Assembly (NCBI GenBank): GCA_013054445.1
Contig: JAAMPI010000296.1
Location: 1-44,556, forward strand
DNA from: Cudoniella acicularis
Lineage: Eukaryota; Ascomycota; Leotiomycetes; Helotiales; Helotiaceae
Length of the DNA stretch: 44,556 bases
Reading direction: 5' to 3'
The notes beneath the pieces are model-generated. The model saw only the letters and a program-made list of their open reading frames with translations. It was not told the origin of the DNA and ran no database searches. Position numbers and translations under genes: made by a program. Position 1 is the first letter of the stretch. Each line of letters opens with the position of its first letter. This document shows positions 28,390 to 38,657 of the stretch, one piece after another.

Positions 28390-29088
28390 ATGACTGACCC
28401 TCAAAGTCTGATCCCCAAAGTCACCGAATATGTTCACGAGTACATGTCCAAGTTCGACGCCTCGCATGACTTCGACCACATCAAACGAGTAGTCGGCCTG
28501 GCCCGAACGATATATCTGGAAATCCAGACCACAAACGCCCCAAACCAACCAAATCTTGATCCAGATATCATCACACTGGCAGCCCTTCTCCATGATGTGG
28601 GCGACTCAAAGTACGTCCAGGACAAGAAGAAGGCGAGGAAAATGGTCTTCGAAAAACTTCGTGATTTCGGCGCAGACGAAGAGCTAGCTACCAAGATTCA
28701 GACTATCTGTAATGGCGTATCTTACAGCACCGAAATCCAAGACTTCGACCACATCACATCGCTCATCACTCAATATTCCGAGCTGGCGGTTGTGCAGGAT
28801 GCGGATCGTCTAGATTCCATTGGGGCCATAGGTATTGGACGAGCGTTCACGTTTGGCGGAGCGAAAGCAAAAAGAGGAATGCAAGACACAGTTCACATTT
28901 TCGACAAGAAGTTGTTTTTGTTGGAGAATTTGATGAAGACTGAGTCTGGGAAGACCATGGCGCGCGAAAGAACACAGCTATTGAGAGATTTTAAGGAGTC
29001 GTGGGAGAAAGAGGCGCATGTTGAAATGGTTGGGCTGGATGTTCTAAAACTGTCAACGGACAGTCCAGTCGAGATTTCAAGAGAGTAG
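28390..29088 (+). CDS. HD-domain metal-dependent phosphohydrolase (YedJ-like)
   Basis: Single exon of 232 residues. The metal-binding HD set is present: His30 in HDFDHIKRV, the paired His68-Asp69 in LLHDVGDSKY, and Asp137 in QDADRLDSIGAIG, followed by GRAFTFGG. Length and motif order match the small YedJ-like HD proteins of bacteria and fungi, cytosolic hydrolases with uncertain, probably nucleotide-type substrates. The ATG at 28390 follows a CAACTT-repeat leader and is the only sensible start. The SDR lies head-to-head upstream; a functional link is possible but unproven. Confidence 0.9.
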   Translation: MTDPQSLIPKVTEYVHEYMSKFDASHDFDHIKRVVGLARTIYLEIQTTNAPNQPNLDPDIITLAALLHDVGDSKYVQDKKKARKMVFEKLRDFGADEELATKIQTICNGVSYSTEIQDFDHITSLITQYSELAVVQDADRLDSIGAIGIGRAFTFGGAKAKRGMQDTVHIFDKKLFLLENLMKTESGKTMARERTQLLRDFKESWEKEAHVEMVGLDVLKLSTDSPVEISRE

Positions 29089-30232
29089 CGCAGAATTTGG
29101 CTTGGAGGATTTCCTGAGGTATTTCGGAAGGCTTTTTGAAATGAAATGAGCAGGGTGACTGAGCGCCTCTGTCGGAAGCGGTCTATGCTCGAGAACATAT
29201 GTGAAGTGGTCTTTAAGCTCGACTTTTAAAACATCAAAAAATTTCAAGATAAAATTTGCAACCTACACACTAACTATAAAAACCTCTCATTCGTTCTTTG
29301 ACCCAACCGAACTCGGGTAGATCCACGGACAGCTTTTTTCCTGGATCTCAACTGCCAATATTATATGGTGTCACAGTGATATAATTTTTGAAGCTTCCTG
29401 TTTTTCCTAGAGCCAGGAAGGAACAGTTCATATTATGAAAACCAGCTAGGGCACTCACAGTAGGATAGTGACTCACAATGTGTTACAGCGAAAGGCCACT
29501 TCTCACTTTGAGAAATTGGCCTCCGTAACTTGCAAATCTTCCAATCAACGAAGCCGAGTGATTTTGCTTTTGTGAGATATTGTTGACACTACCTATGAAT
29601 GTTGAACTGGGACCTGCGCCCCGCCGAGTTGCACAGCTTCTATTGCCTCAAAAATTGTGACAAGTTGAAATCAACAACTTCCAACGTACTTGCTGGATTT
29701 ATATTAGAAGTGCTCACCAAGGCAATAACCTACGGTCTCTGAGTAACCCACAGTACTGACAACTCACACAAGCAAGACTAAGTGAACCACAACAAGGCAA
29801 AATAGCCCGCAGTATCGTCTGGAGGCTATTTAAAATCTAATCTTTTCCTTGTTTTATATCAAAAGCTTCTCGTGCAATCTGAAGTAGTTATTAGGCTGTG
29901 GCAAGGGGTGTTCGCTTAACAGGCGAGGTAAAGGGGAGATGGCAGTAGACCGTCATATTTCCATGGCACTGAAAGACTGGTAAGTTATTGACTGTGTGCA
30001 GAATTCTCCTTGGATTTTGTTTAGCAAGCGGTGCTACTCACCCTTGGTAAAAGCCTCTGCTCATACGTCGCGAGAATGCTTAGCCATTAAATATACCCGA
30101 GAGCATCCATGTGCAAATATCTATCCATATGCCGATCCTCAACGCCACGCCGTAACTAATTACAATATGAAAAATTTTCAAACGGCAGAAACTCCCTTTT
30201 TTTTTCATTACTTCACGACGCCTGCTCATTAT
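29089..30232. other. Intergenic region between convergent HD-domain gene and MRE11
   Basis: 1.1 kb of 3' flank sequence without a supported coding frame. I found no repeat family, tRNA or splice-supported exon here. Confidence 0.45.
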
Positions 30233-32482
30233 TCACTTCCTTCTAGATGATGCGCTTGGTGCTGGCTCAAAGGCATCATCAGATATCTCATCATCGCTCA
30301 ACTCTCTTGCCGCCGCAGATTTGGGTTGCGATTGGGTAAAGGTGAGTTGCGTTTGTCGTCCCTTTGCGGCTGCAACTCTCTTAGGCTGGGATTTTGGAGG
30401 TGGCGGCGCATCTAACATGACCAAATCTTCATCCTCGTCATCATCACTGGGCTCTGTGGCCTTCTTTCGGCCCCTGGTTGCTGTCTTCGCTGGTGCTTTC
30501 GCTGGTGCTTTAGTCTTAGCTGAAGCACGAGGTTTTGCTGGTGCCTTTTTCGCTGGAGCTTTCTTTGTTGTAGATTTGGCAGCAGGCAAGACTGTAGCAT
30601 CATCGTCACTGTCAATAAATGTTCCCTTACGACGTCTTGCTGGCTCTTCAGCCTCTTCTTCAGCATCAACGAATTCGTGTGCACCTGGTTGGTCGGCCCA
30701 TTCGCCATCATTATCCGTATCCCAGTGCTCAGGCTTAGGCTTCAATTTTCCATCTCTTTTCCGTCGCTTGAGACGTCCAGCTGCAAAATCCGCGTCTACC
30801 TTTGCACGATAACGATCCATGGCGGTTTCGATATCCTCTTCATCGTCATTGTCCCTCAACAGAAGCTGGTTCACTTGTCCCGAGAGGCTGTCGCTGACAA
30901 ATGTCTCCATCGCGTGCCTATCATCTTTGTCTACAAACTGACTCACAGCGTCTCCAAAAGGAGCTTGTGGTAAAATCTTCAAGGATTGGGCCGTTAAGAA
31001 TTCTCGGACGAGCCTCTCGACCTTGATGCTCTCGGCAGCAGCAATTGCGGCCAGCTTGGCCTCGTCTGGCATGTCCTGTTCATTTTTTTCCTTCCCTGGT
31101 TTTGTCAGTATGAAGAATAATAAATGGTAAGAGAAGCGTACTTGGGCCTGCTGTTTTCTTCCGATAGAATTGTACAACATCGTTGACGTTAGCCACCTTA
31201 CCCACGAATCTGTTTGAAAGTCGTTGCGGGTTTTCGCAATCAAACTTGCCTCCATCTGGTGCAGAGAACTCTATCTTCAATCTCACGAGGGGAAGTGGGA
31301 TATTCTCGGGCTCTACATTCTGATAATCCTGTATTGCCAACCATTCTGCTTTGGCCTCCTCAATCATTTCCTCAACTACCTCTACCAGTTCCTTTGTCAA
31401 TAAACTTCTATTGTCGTTGACCTTGGCAAGCTTTCTGAAGCGTGGATCTGCGGCCAGGGTGATTTCTCTTGTAATAAAGGGTCTAACACTCTTAATTCTA
31501 TGTTTGTGGACCTTGAATTCCTTGCCGGTAACTTCGAGAATAGCTACATGTTTTGCAACAGCCTCGCCAGGAACGAGTGACGTTGCAACAGATGATCCAG
31601 GTTGCATAATATGGAACATCATCTCGGGGTTCAGGCGTGGATCAATAAGACATTCGTGCTCATGGCCCCAAACGACCAGATCCAAGAAATCCGGAAGAAA
31701 GTTTTCAGGAAGATAACCTGTCTCCGTGTGCGCGTGGTGATTTTGATGAACGGCCATCAAGTTGAACCAATCCTTTTGCTGAACTCCCGGCTTATAGAAC
31801 TTGACGTTACCATCTCTGAAAGTCCTGAAAAGTCGCTCATCTCTGACGTTACTCATGCCATAAAGAGCCAGCTTTGTCTGCCCCTTTTGAAGGAGAACCG
31901 GCCTCACCTCGATTTTGTCAGATTGAGGAGTTCGGCCGAAGTAGTTCAACAGGCCGGCAATATGAAGCAGATCCAAGCTACAAAAATGCCCGTCACCTGT
32001 CGGATCATCATGGTTGCCGTGAATTGAGAACACAGGTATGGCGACATTTATATCGGGGTCTTCGTAGTTGACATGGTTGAATGAGCCATCAAAGATATCG
32101 CTGGCATCACTGAGCCACTCTAGCTCACAAGGCTTCTCCCCCAGACAATTCATTCGCAACGACCGCATAACTTTGTACATAGATTTCCGGGAGGGCTTGT
32201 TATCGTGGAAAAGATCGCCGGCAAGTAAGACCATATCAACCTATGCGGCATTAATCACTTATCATATTTCTGTAGAAATGTTGCTTACATCTTCTGATTT
32301 TGCAAGCTGCATGACTTCGTCGAAACTCGTCCAGCTATCATCTTTTCGAATTGGGTCTCGCTCCTCATATCCTACATGGCTGTCGGTGGCGACCAGGATA
32401 CGTATAGTATCCGCAGCTATAGCAAATTAGTACTGACTATGAACGGCTGGAAAGCTGGGGAGTAACCTGTAAATGTCGGCAT
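30233..32482 (-). CDS. MRE11: MRE11 double-strand-break repair nuclease
   Basis: Exons 32482..32467 (16 nt), 32416..32289, 32240..31142 and 31095..30233 join in phase to 701 residues. All five phosphoesterase motifs are intact: Asp17/His19 in TDSHVGY, GDLFHDN (56-62), GNHD with Asn124/His125, His213 in VHQNHHAH, and GHEH (240-243). The capping domain follows. Together with RAD50 and NBS1/XRS2 it resects DNA ends in the nucleus. The C-terminus (from about residue 480) is acidic, then has a lysine/alanine/proline repeat tract of the KKAPAK type, then a QTQLTFTQ segment and an acidic tail. The RGG/GAR box of animal MRE11 is not seen. A 46-50 bp size is used for all three introns. Confidence 0.95.
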
Positions 32483-32790
32483 CTCGCCTTGATGTTTAAA
32501 TAAACACTGCAATCAGCGCTCCCCAAGCGCGACAAGAGCTCCCCTGCTCATAAAATTGATACTTGGAAAATCCCAACGCCCGTGAACGCGCTGTTCTTTT
32601 GCGCTTCCTTCCCGGGAGGCGTGAAGGAGATGGTTTTTGTTTGTGCAATCGTTTGGCGTCGGCAGGAATCTTTGGGAGACGCGAAGTCATGTGGATACGA
32701 TTTAGCGCGTTTGACCCCTGCAAATTGAATTTTGGACTCGGCTCTACCGAGCCGACAAGAACAACTTCACATCTTTCGCATTCAGAGAAA
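32483..32790. promoter_or_regulatory. Compact bidirectional promoter, MRE11 / mS19
   Basis: Only 308 bp separate the start codons of the two divergent genes, so both promoters must overlap or abut here. No canonical TATA box stands out. Confidence 0.6.
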
Positions 32791-33223
32791 ATGCTACCTA
32801 CACGGGTGCTTCTTGCACGGTCGGTTTGGAAAGGTATGCGAGTTCTGTGTAATATCCTCCCTTGAGACAAATGCTAACATTGTGCAGGGCCCAACATCGT
32901 CCCGTAAGACTGACTTTATCGCATAACAGACACCTTCTAACTAGGACAGATTACCTATCATTCGAGTTCCTCACGGCCAGAAAGCACCTCCAGTCAAGAC
33001 CCAGGCGCGGTCAGCGACGATTCTCCCCAACTTCGTTGGTTTGGTATTTCAAGTCCATAATGGGAAGATATATCATGATGTTGAGATAACGGAAGATATG
33101 GTTGGACATAAACTAGGGGAATTTTCACCGTACGACTACCCGGCTTCTCTTCCAGCAGGATATTGCTAACTGCATTGAAGGACAAGGAAGCGCTTTTCAT
33201 ATAAGCAGAGCAAGAACAAATAG
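32791..33223 (+). CDS. RSM19: Mitochondrial small-subunit ribosomal protein mS19/uS19m (RSM19-like)
   Basis: Four small exons, found by splicing: 32791..32833, 32888..32903 (16 nt), 32950..33129 and 33181..33223, joining in phase to 93 residues, against 91 in yeast Rsm19. The product shows the S19 landmarks: an N-terminal VWKGPNIVPLPI segment, [16 protein letters not shown] [45 protein letters not shown] split over residues about 52-86. The GEFSPTRKRF end is diagnostic for the uS19 family. Introns carry CTAAC branch sites. The protein sits in the head of the mitoribosomal small subunit. No single long open frame covers this gene, so ORF-based annotation would miss it. Confidence 0.93.
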
Positions 33224-33551
33224 ATGTACAAAACCCCTTGATAGGGCCGGCTTTTTTGGAGCATGGTTCAGTGATAAAGCTGTACAAAAAGGCCTGATGC
33301 TGCGGGCCGAAAATTTAGAACACACAGCGTCCCAATGCAGCGGTCACTAATTTGAGAAAACCTCTTCTGGTTGCACTCAGTCCTTTGCAAGAATCCCTAA
33401 GCTTTCGCAATCATGATGGAAAACTTCCTGCCTCCATAAGCCAGAGCCAAGTGACGGGTCTTCTACCCTAGTAACGCCTTTACCCATGGCCCCCAGAACG
33501 CCTTGGTAAGATGAAATGCCTGCGCACAATATAAACCAGCCGGGCCTAGTG
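33224..33551. other. Intergenic region between convergent mS19 and TAF10
   Basis: 328 bp of 3' flanks without a supported gene. Confidence 0.5.
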
Positions 33552-33965
33552 CTACCGATAGTACTCTCCCCGTTTAACGTTGACGCCATATTCTCCAACT
33601 GCCATTCCTAAATCTTCCATAGTAAGAACTGTTCTGTTTTGGCTCCCACCCTGTCCCCCACCGCCGTAACCAGGGCGCTGAATACCCAGAGGCCCTCCTC
33701 TCCCCTGTTGCTCTTTACTACCAGGCGCAGTGGCAGGTTGGCCAGGCACCGGGAATCCAGCAGCTGCGCCTAAGTTTCCCATAGGATTATTTGCGTTCGA
33801 CGAATTTGATGATCGAATTCGAGAATACTGATAGGCATCGGCGGCAATGTCGGCAATGAATTTCTGAGTTGCAAGAGCGAGGAGACGAGCAAGACGCTCA
33901 TCAGTTTGAGGAGGTGGTGGAAGGCCAGCTTTGGTCAAATAGTAGTTGGTAACTGCATCGGGAAN
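33552..33965 (-). CDS. TAF10: TAF10, TFIID/SAGA subunit: C-terminal part only
   Basis: Uninterrupted frame of 137 codons plus stop, beginning abruptly at the ambiguous bases (N at 33965, 33967 and 33971). It starts with (I)[13 protein letters not shown], then [26 protein letters not shown], a Gly/Pro/Ser-rich insert and the end [18 protein letters not shown]. This is the TAF10 histone-fold region; TAF10 belongs to TFIID and SAGA in the nucleus. The N-terminal part found in all homologues is absent. Upstream, the minus strand reads a branch-like GCTGAC and then N-CGT-N-G, so the visible edge may be a normal exon start, with the next about 50 bp still native intron. Beyond it lies AT-rich sequence that does not encode TAF10. 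Confidence 0.9.
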   Translation of the reverse strand, partial: XPDAVTNYYLTKAGLPPPPQTDERLARLLALATQKFIADIAADAYQYSRIRSSNSSNANNPMGNLGAAAGFPVPGQPATAPGSKEQQGRGGPLGIQRPGYGGGGQGGSQNRTVLTMEDLGMAVGEYGVNVKRGEYYR

Positions 33966-34267
33966 CNACGNAATAAGATCAAGTCAGCGATAAAGATGTG
34001 CCTGTAATTTGTGTTTATACCGCTATTTTGGGGGACGCGGTTTACTCCCTTATTCTTGTCCTTTTACAGTATTAAATTAGCGAGATATAGAGTATTTAGG
34101 GAAGTCGTAGAGTTTGTTTTAATGTTTTAGGTTGTTAGTAACCCCGCTATCGATTAAATTATATAGGGTACGCTAGTGTTGCCTATAGATGCCTAAGGCC
34201 TAAAAAGGCAAAGACTCCGTCTAAATAAACAAACAAACCGGTTGTTTCTTGATTAGCTCTTTAGCTC

Positions 34268-34450
34268 TTAGTAGGCTTTCGTACTATAACGTAAATGGCA
34301 AGACCTAATAATACTTCTAGTTAAGAACAAACTTTCTATATCGTAAATATAGCGGCAACTTGCTAATAATTTACGAGCGTTATCGATAGGTAACTCTTTT
34401 ATAACCTTATAGAGGAGTTTAGGGGACAGAGAAACTAGGGAGCGAGGCAC
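34268..34450 (-). pseudogene. Possible F-box-like remnant inside the AT-rich block
   Basis: A 60-codon open frame has an F-box-like look: an initial Met, then SLVSLSPKLLYKVIKELPID, followed by an ASCR-like segment, matching the pattern L-x-x-L-P-x-E-L-L. After it the frame closes with many stops. Fungal F-box and ankyrin genes are often multi-copy and RIP targets. The resemblance is short and may be chance. Confidence 0.25.
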
Positions 34451-34838
34451 TATGTTCTGAACGAGTATTAATTAAAACGGTACTAGAAAGAAGAAAGGAG
34501 GAATATAAGCCTGCTATATAGAAATAAATACTATAGTTCTATATCCGACTCTAACGAACATATAGAACCCTTTCTATAGGAGCCGAAATATAACCTGATT
34601 TATCCGGTATACTAATATTAGATAGACAAGATATATTAGAATCTAAATTTATAATAAAGGAGAAAAGATATAAAATAGTCGGAAAAGAAAGCCAGCCGGA
34701 AAACCTACGTTATCTAGCGTTTCTAATCTATATTACCGTTATTCTGATTATAATTCTAAAAAGGCAAGACTAATACTATTAATCATCAAACTAATAACCA
34801 GATACTATAACCTGCCTGTTTTCCTATAAGAAAAATTA

Positions 34839-35159
34839 TTAGACGCGGCGGACGAGTTCCGATATACCCGGAGATACCTTATAATATTTACGGCCTAGAA
34901 ACGTCCGTTTATAAATCAAATAAAGTAGGGCCCGGTCCGTCAAAACTACTTCTTAAAGCCTAGATAAGTAGTCGAAATAATAAATCATATTCGGCGACGC
35001 CTCGTTTAGCGCTATTCCCGAGATCACTACTCTGTTTACGAGGGCAAGATCAGCGACAATCCTTAAAATTTTCCTGTTTATCTATATATCTAGCTTCGTA
35101 ATAGCGAAGAAGTCATAGGCTTGATTAAGATAAAGGGTTTTCCTTCTAGGGACACTAGG
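34839..35159 (-). pseudogene. RIP-degraded coding remnant of unknown type
   Basis: One minus-strand frame of 107 codons has protein-like composition (for example KILRIVADLALVNRVVISG and RKYYKVSPGISELVRRV) but carries TAG and TAA stops at positions where CAG or CAA (Gln) would read through, as RIP creates. I do not recognise the ancestral protein. Confidence 0.35.
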
Positions 35160-35737
35160 AATTTATATAGAAGTGCGCTTTAAAAGTCTCTTCGCTAAAG
35201 AACGAGAGCGGTAGTATATATATAGAGCCACTAGCGATAAGAAACGTACGATCCTACTATACTACTATTTACGAAAGCAGGTTTCTCCGCTGATTAGGCG
35301 TGGTTCCGATAGAGTGAACTCCTATATCATGTCTTAGAGCTCGAAAGGTAATTTAGGAAAGAGGGTAAATATACGAGGTGAAAGTGGTGATAATATTGTC
35401 TAAAGTTTGCGCTTAGATAATGTTATATTAAACTTCGTCGTCTTTCTAAAGCTTTTATAGGGCTTTGGTCGGCGTTAGAGGTCTATAAACGGCCCTAACG
35501 CTATGATAAGAGGTAGGCGTAGCGTTATAGGGAGCCTAATCCGTCACCCGATACGTTAGTAAGATTATACTTTAGACGCTCTAATTTAGGCATAGTAGAA
35601 GAGACTAATAAGTATTACTAAATTGACAAACTAAAGCCACCTAAAACCTAATATCTAAGATTCTAAATCAAGTATCAATTTACTTCCTCCCTGTTCTTCT
35701 CTCTAGAATTATAATAAAGATAGGATAAACGATCNCN

Positions 35738-37430
35738 ATTTTGTCAACGTACCAACGGACTCGAGTTGAGTCTGTATCTTTGCGACTTGGCTTAACGCCT
35801 TTGAGCTTTCTGTGGAAGTACCCAATTCTGCCTCCCGGAAGTCAAATTTCACTCCTAGAGGATATGCAATCTGTTGGTCTCGATGCCAGAATCGTGAAAG
35901 TTGCGAGTGGAGGCCTTGATGAGAGCTTTCTTTGGGAAAATGTTGCGGATCCAATTGCTATGAGGCGAATAGAGAGATCTATGAAGAGATTCAGTACTGA
36001 TGGCGACGGAGCCGTGCTTGGCGAAGGAGGGGAATTTGAAACCTTGGTGATCAACGGGCCACAAAGTTTGTTCAAAGGAAGAATTGAAGTCTCAGAAGAA
36101 AGCAGAGTCATTGTGAGAGAAGGGGGAGGTGCTGCTTGGCTGCGGATTCGACATGCTCAAGTGGTCATGAAGGATAGCAACGAAAGCACCAATTCGGAAT
36201 GTCGAATTCCTCAACTGCTCGAGCCAAGGTTCAGTGAAGTGCTTGATTTTCTTGTTAATGATTCAAATGATAGCGGCAGCCCGCAGTCCTCTCTGAACGC
36301 TGATTCTACTTCGACAAGTCTACGAACAGCCATACAACCAGTTACCCAGACAGCTATGAGCAACATATGTCACTGGACAGTTTCTGCTAAGGGACAAAAT
36401 CCAGTACTCTCTGTCGTTGAACAAGCTACAGAACTTATAGCAGATATCCGACGACTTCTCGTGGAAAACTCGCTCAAACCCACAGACATCATCTCCACTA
36501 TCATCATTCTGCGCTCAATGGATGACTTTGCTGCAGTCAACAAGGTGCCCTCCTATTTCACCCCTCTTGACCCACGCATTGCTAATTTTACAATAGATCT
36601 ACAGCGCCCTCTTCTCAGAACCCAATCCTCCTTCCAGAGTAACTATCTCATGCGGCGACATGCTACCGACGAACACACACCTCATAATCCACCTCAAAGT
36701 CAGCAAGCCAGACATCCCGAGTCAGAGCTCTCCACAAATGAGAAAGGCACTACATGTGCAATCAAGATCTTATTGGGCTCCAGCAAATATCGGACCTTAC
36801 TCCCAAGCTATTTCTACACTAGTCGCCTCTACAGCTGAATCTCAAGAGGACGAGATCTGGACCGTCGCTGTAGCAGGTCAAATACCTCTCATTCCTCACG
36901 CGATGAGCTTACCTGCGACGACGACAAACGAAGGAGGGGATCTTCTCGGAGACTTCAAACATCAGGTTGTGTTAGCGCTACAGCATCTGTGGCGCATAGG
37001 TCAAGAAATGGATGTAGCATGGTGGACAAGCGCGGTAGCATACCTCCCTCGCGCCTCAGCAGATACAAATACCTCGCGAGCGGCGATAGCGGGGCAGGCA
37101 TGGAGATACTTACATCGAAGGCCTATTGCAGACGATGATTTGGACGATGGAGAAGGTCGGGATCTTTGGGAAGAGAAACATTACGCCGGCATGGAAAATC
37201 GGGGAGGCAGAAGACTTTCAAAAATGTTGCCGGATTGGGATGTTGTGAAGCCGCATGGGGATAGAGGGGAGCCAATTCCTCCTTTCTTCGCGGTTGAGGT
37301 GGAGGAGCTGCCGAGGAAGAGTGGAGTCGAATGGCATGCTCATCTAGGAGTTGTTAATGGCCCTGTTGAGGTAAATCAATTCAAAATTTTATATGAAGGC
37401 AGAGAGCTAACAGATGCTAGTTACACCTGA
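35738..37430 (+). CDS. DPH6: DPH6 diphthine-ammonia ligase, N-terminus missing
   Basis: Exons <35738..36544 and 36597..37430; the intron (52 bp, GTGCCC...GCTAAT...TAG) was chosen because it joins FAAVNK to IYSALFSEPNPPSR in the family's way. The visible protein opens with ILSTYQRTRVESV, the end of the ATP-PP-loop amidotransferase domain, and includes LGLTPLSFLWKYP and GEGGEFETLV. Two RutC/YjgF-like domains follow, the second with RSYWAPANIGPYSQAIS. DPH6 carries out the last step of diphthamide synthesis on elongation factor 2, using ATP and ammonia, in the cytosol. About 110-130 N-terminal residues with the SGGKDS ATP-binding loop are absent: the frame ends at the N bases at 35735-35737. As written, the gene cannot work. 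Confidence 0.92.
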
Positions 37431-37839
37431 TTATACATGGCGGCGAGTGGGCAATATATCAAAGTTCCTTTGGCGGAACTCTGCAGTCTGTTGTCATGAT
37501 TAACTACATGAAATCCCCTTCGAGTTTAAGGAAAGCAGTTGATGAGGTTTTTAAAGTTCTTTGTCTAGAAACAACAGATGAGCGTAATTGGCATTCTTCG
37601 TACCTCGACGTTTCGATTCAGGAAGCATTGGAGCCAAGACTTTTTGGTTGCGCCATTCCTTGTCGGAGCATTTGGGATATTTCGGGGAAGAGACTTGGAG
37701 CTTGCCTTATTCTTGGAACATAGCCTTTCCATGACCGTACCCATCCAGCAAGGAGCATGCAATGTAAACATGTATAGCTCATCTATGCGCCAATTGAATA
37801 CTCAGTAGCCAGTGCATTATTCACTTTGTTATGTTTAGG
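37431..37839. other. Intergenic region between convergent DPH6 and unknown gene
   Basis: 3' flanks; no supported gene. Overlapping frames on both strands have no recognisable features. Confidence 0.45.
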
Positions 37840-38657
37840 TTAGATGATGGCTCCCTTCGGATTATTGCACGCGCACTTACTCACACCCTCCTTAGGCTCA
37901 CTCTCCCCAACAATCGAAACATGGCGATAGATCCCCAATATCAACGCGGAAATTTTGAAATAGATTAATGCAGGTAATTTCGGGTAGGAACAGAGAATAC
38001 TAAGTTGAAAAAACGTTAACGAGGAAAGAAGCGCAAACAAGTGCTAGATCCTTACAACAGTAAGAATAGAGACCAAAGAAAAACCTTCCAAGACATCCTT
38101 GATCCAGCCAGCTTCTCAGCCTCTTTGGCAACTCGTGTTTCTCTGTTGATCTTCTCGTGATTTGCAATGGCTTCTTCTCTGTCTTTTTGGAGTCTGTAAG
38201 GGTACTCGCGCGGTTCCAGCTCAATGTAGGACTCAGCCTTGAGTCTATACTTTTTGCCCTTCAACTCCGCCTTCGTTTGCAAAATGTCTTTCCAGTATTC
38301 GTCTTCAGGGATGTTATCATTTCCGTATAATTGTTCCCAGTCCAAAGTCTCATACGGATCCAGGAGTTTGTTGAATGTCAGGGGGCAGATGCACAGTCAA
38401 CACAAAATGATCTGCTCCAGTGTGAACGTTGTTGGCTGCGGCATGGGAAAAGGTTCGCTGCTACGCATTCTGGACAACAAACGGGTAGGAATTCTGGAGT
38501 AGTTGCAATCCTGCGATCTGTTAAGGGGAGTTCAGAAGAAAAGAATGATCAAAATGGTAGATGAACTAACCTTCAGGATAAGAAACTGTGTGGGCAATCT
38601 CTTAACTCCCCCCAAGATTTCTTACCAAGGAAAATAGCGTAGACGGTGTCGCGGCAT
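37840..38657 (-). CDS. Unrecognised cysteine-containing protein with two C-terminal membrane segments; probable frameshift
   Basis: Proposed exons 38657..38626, 38510..38056 and 37999..37840. With one base restored in the C5 run (plus-strand G at 38381-38385) these total 648 nt, 215 residues. The N-terminal part has CCPEC ... FCVDC spacing that could bind zinc. The middle is highly charged (DWEQLYGNDNIPEDEYW, then many Lys/Glu, likely helical). The C-terminus has two hydrophobic segments (SWKVFLWSLFLLF and ALIYFKISALILGIY). Intron 2 is well formed: donor GTAAGG, branch GTTAAC, acceptor TTAG. Without the frame change the protein stops at 38378; alternatively a 53-bp intron with a poor GTTGAC donor would skip that stop. 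If intron 2 is retained, translation ends at 38052. I do not recognise the family. Confidence 0.5.

Larger units (their letters stand above)
33966..35737. repeat. AT-rich, RIP-like degraded repeat block bounded by ambiguous bases
   Basis: About 1.77 kb of strongly AT-rich sequence, sharply different from both flanks. In 34441-34560 I count about 18 TpA against 3 TpG and 2 CpA, with about 5 CpG kept. That is the signature of RIP in ascomycetes (CpA to TpA), not general AT drift. The ends carry scattered N (33965, 33967, 33971; 35735, 35737). Fragments of decayed coding sequence are visible on the minus strand. No terminal repeats or target-site duplication could be found. It lies exactly between TAF10 and DPH6 fragments, replacing the 5' parts of both. 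It is a decayed repeat, either truly inserted or wrongly placed during gap closure. Confidence 0.85.

Noticed and set aside
30321..30812. 163-codon plus-strand frame (Ala/Phe/Ser-rich)
   Set aside because: It is the antisense shadow of the repetitive MRE11 C-terminus.
36660..36838. Apparent frameshift between two overlapping DPH6 frames
   Set aside because: A normal 52-bp intron (36545-36596) joins both frames exactly, so no frameshift is needed.
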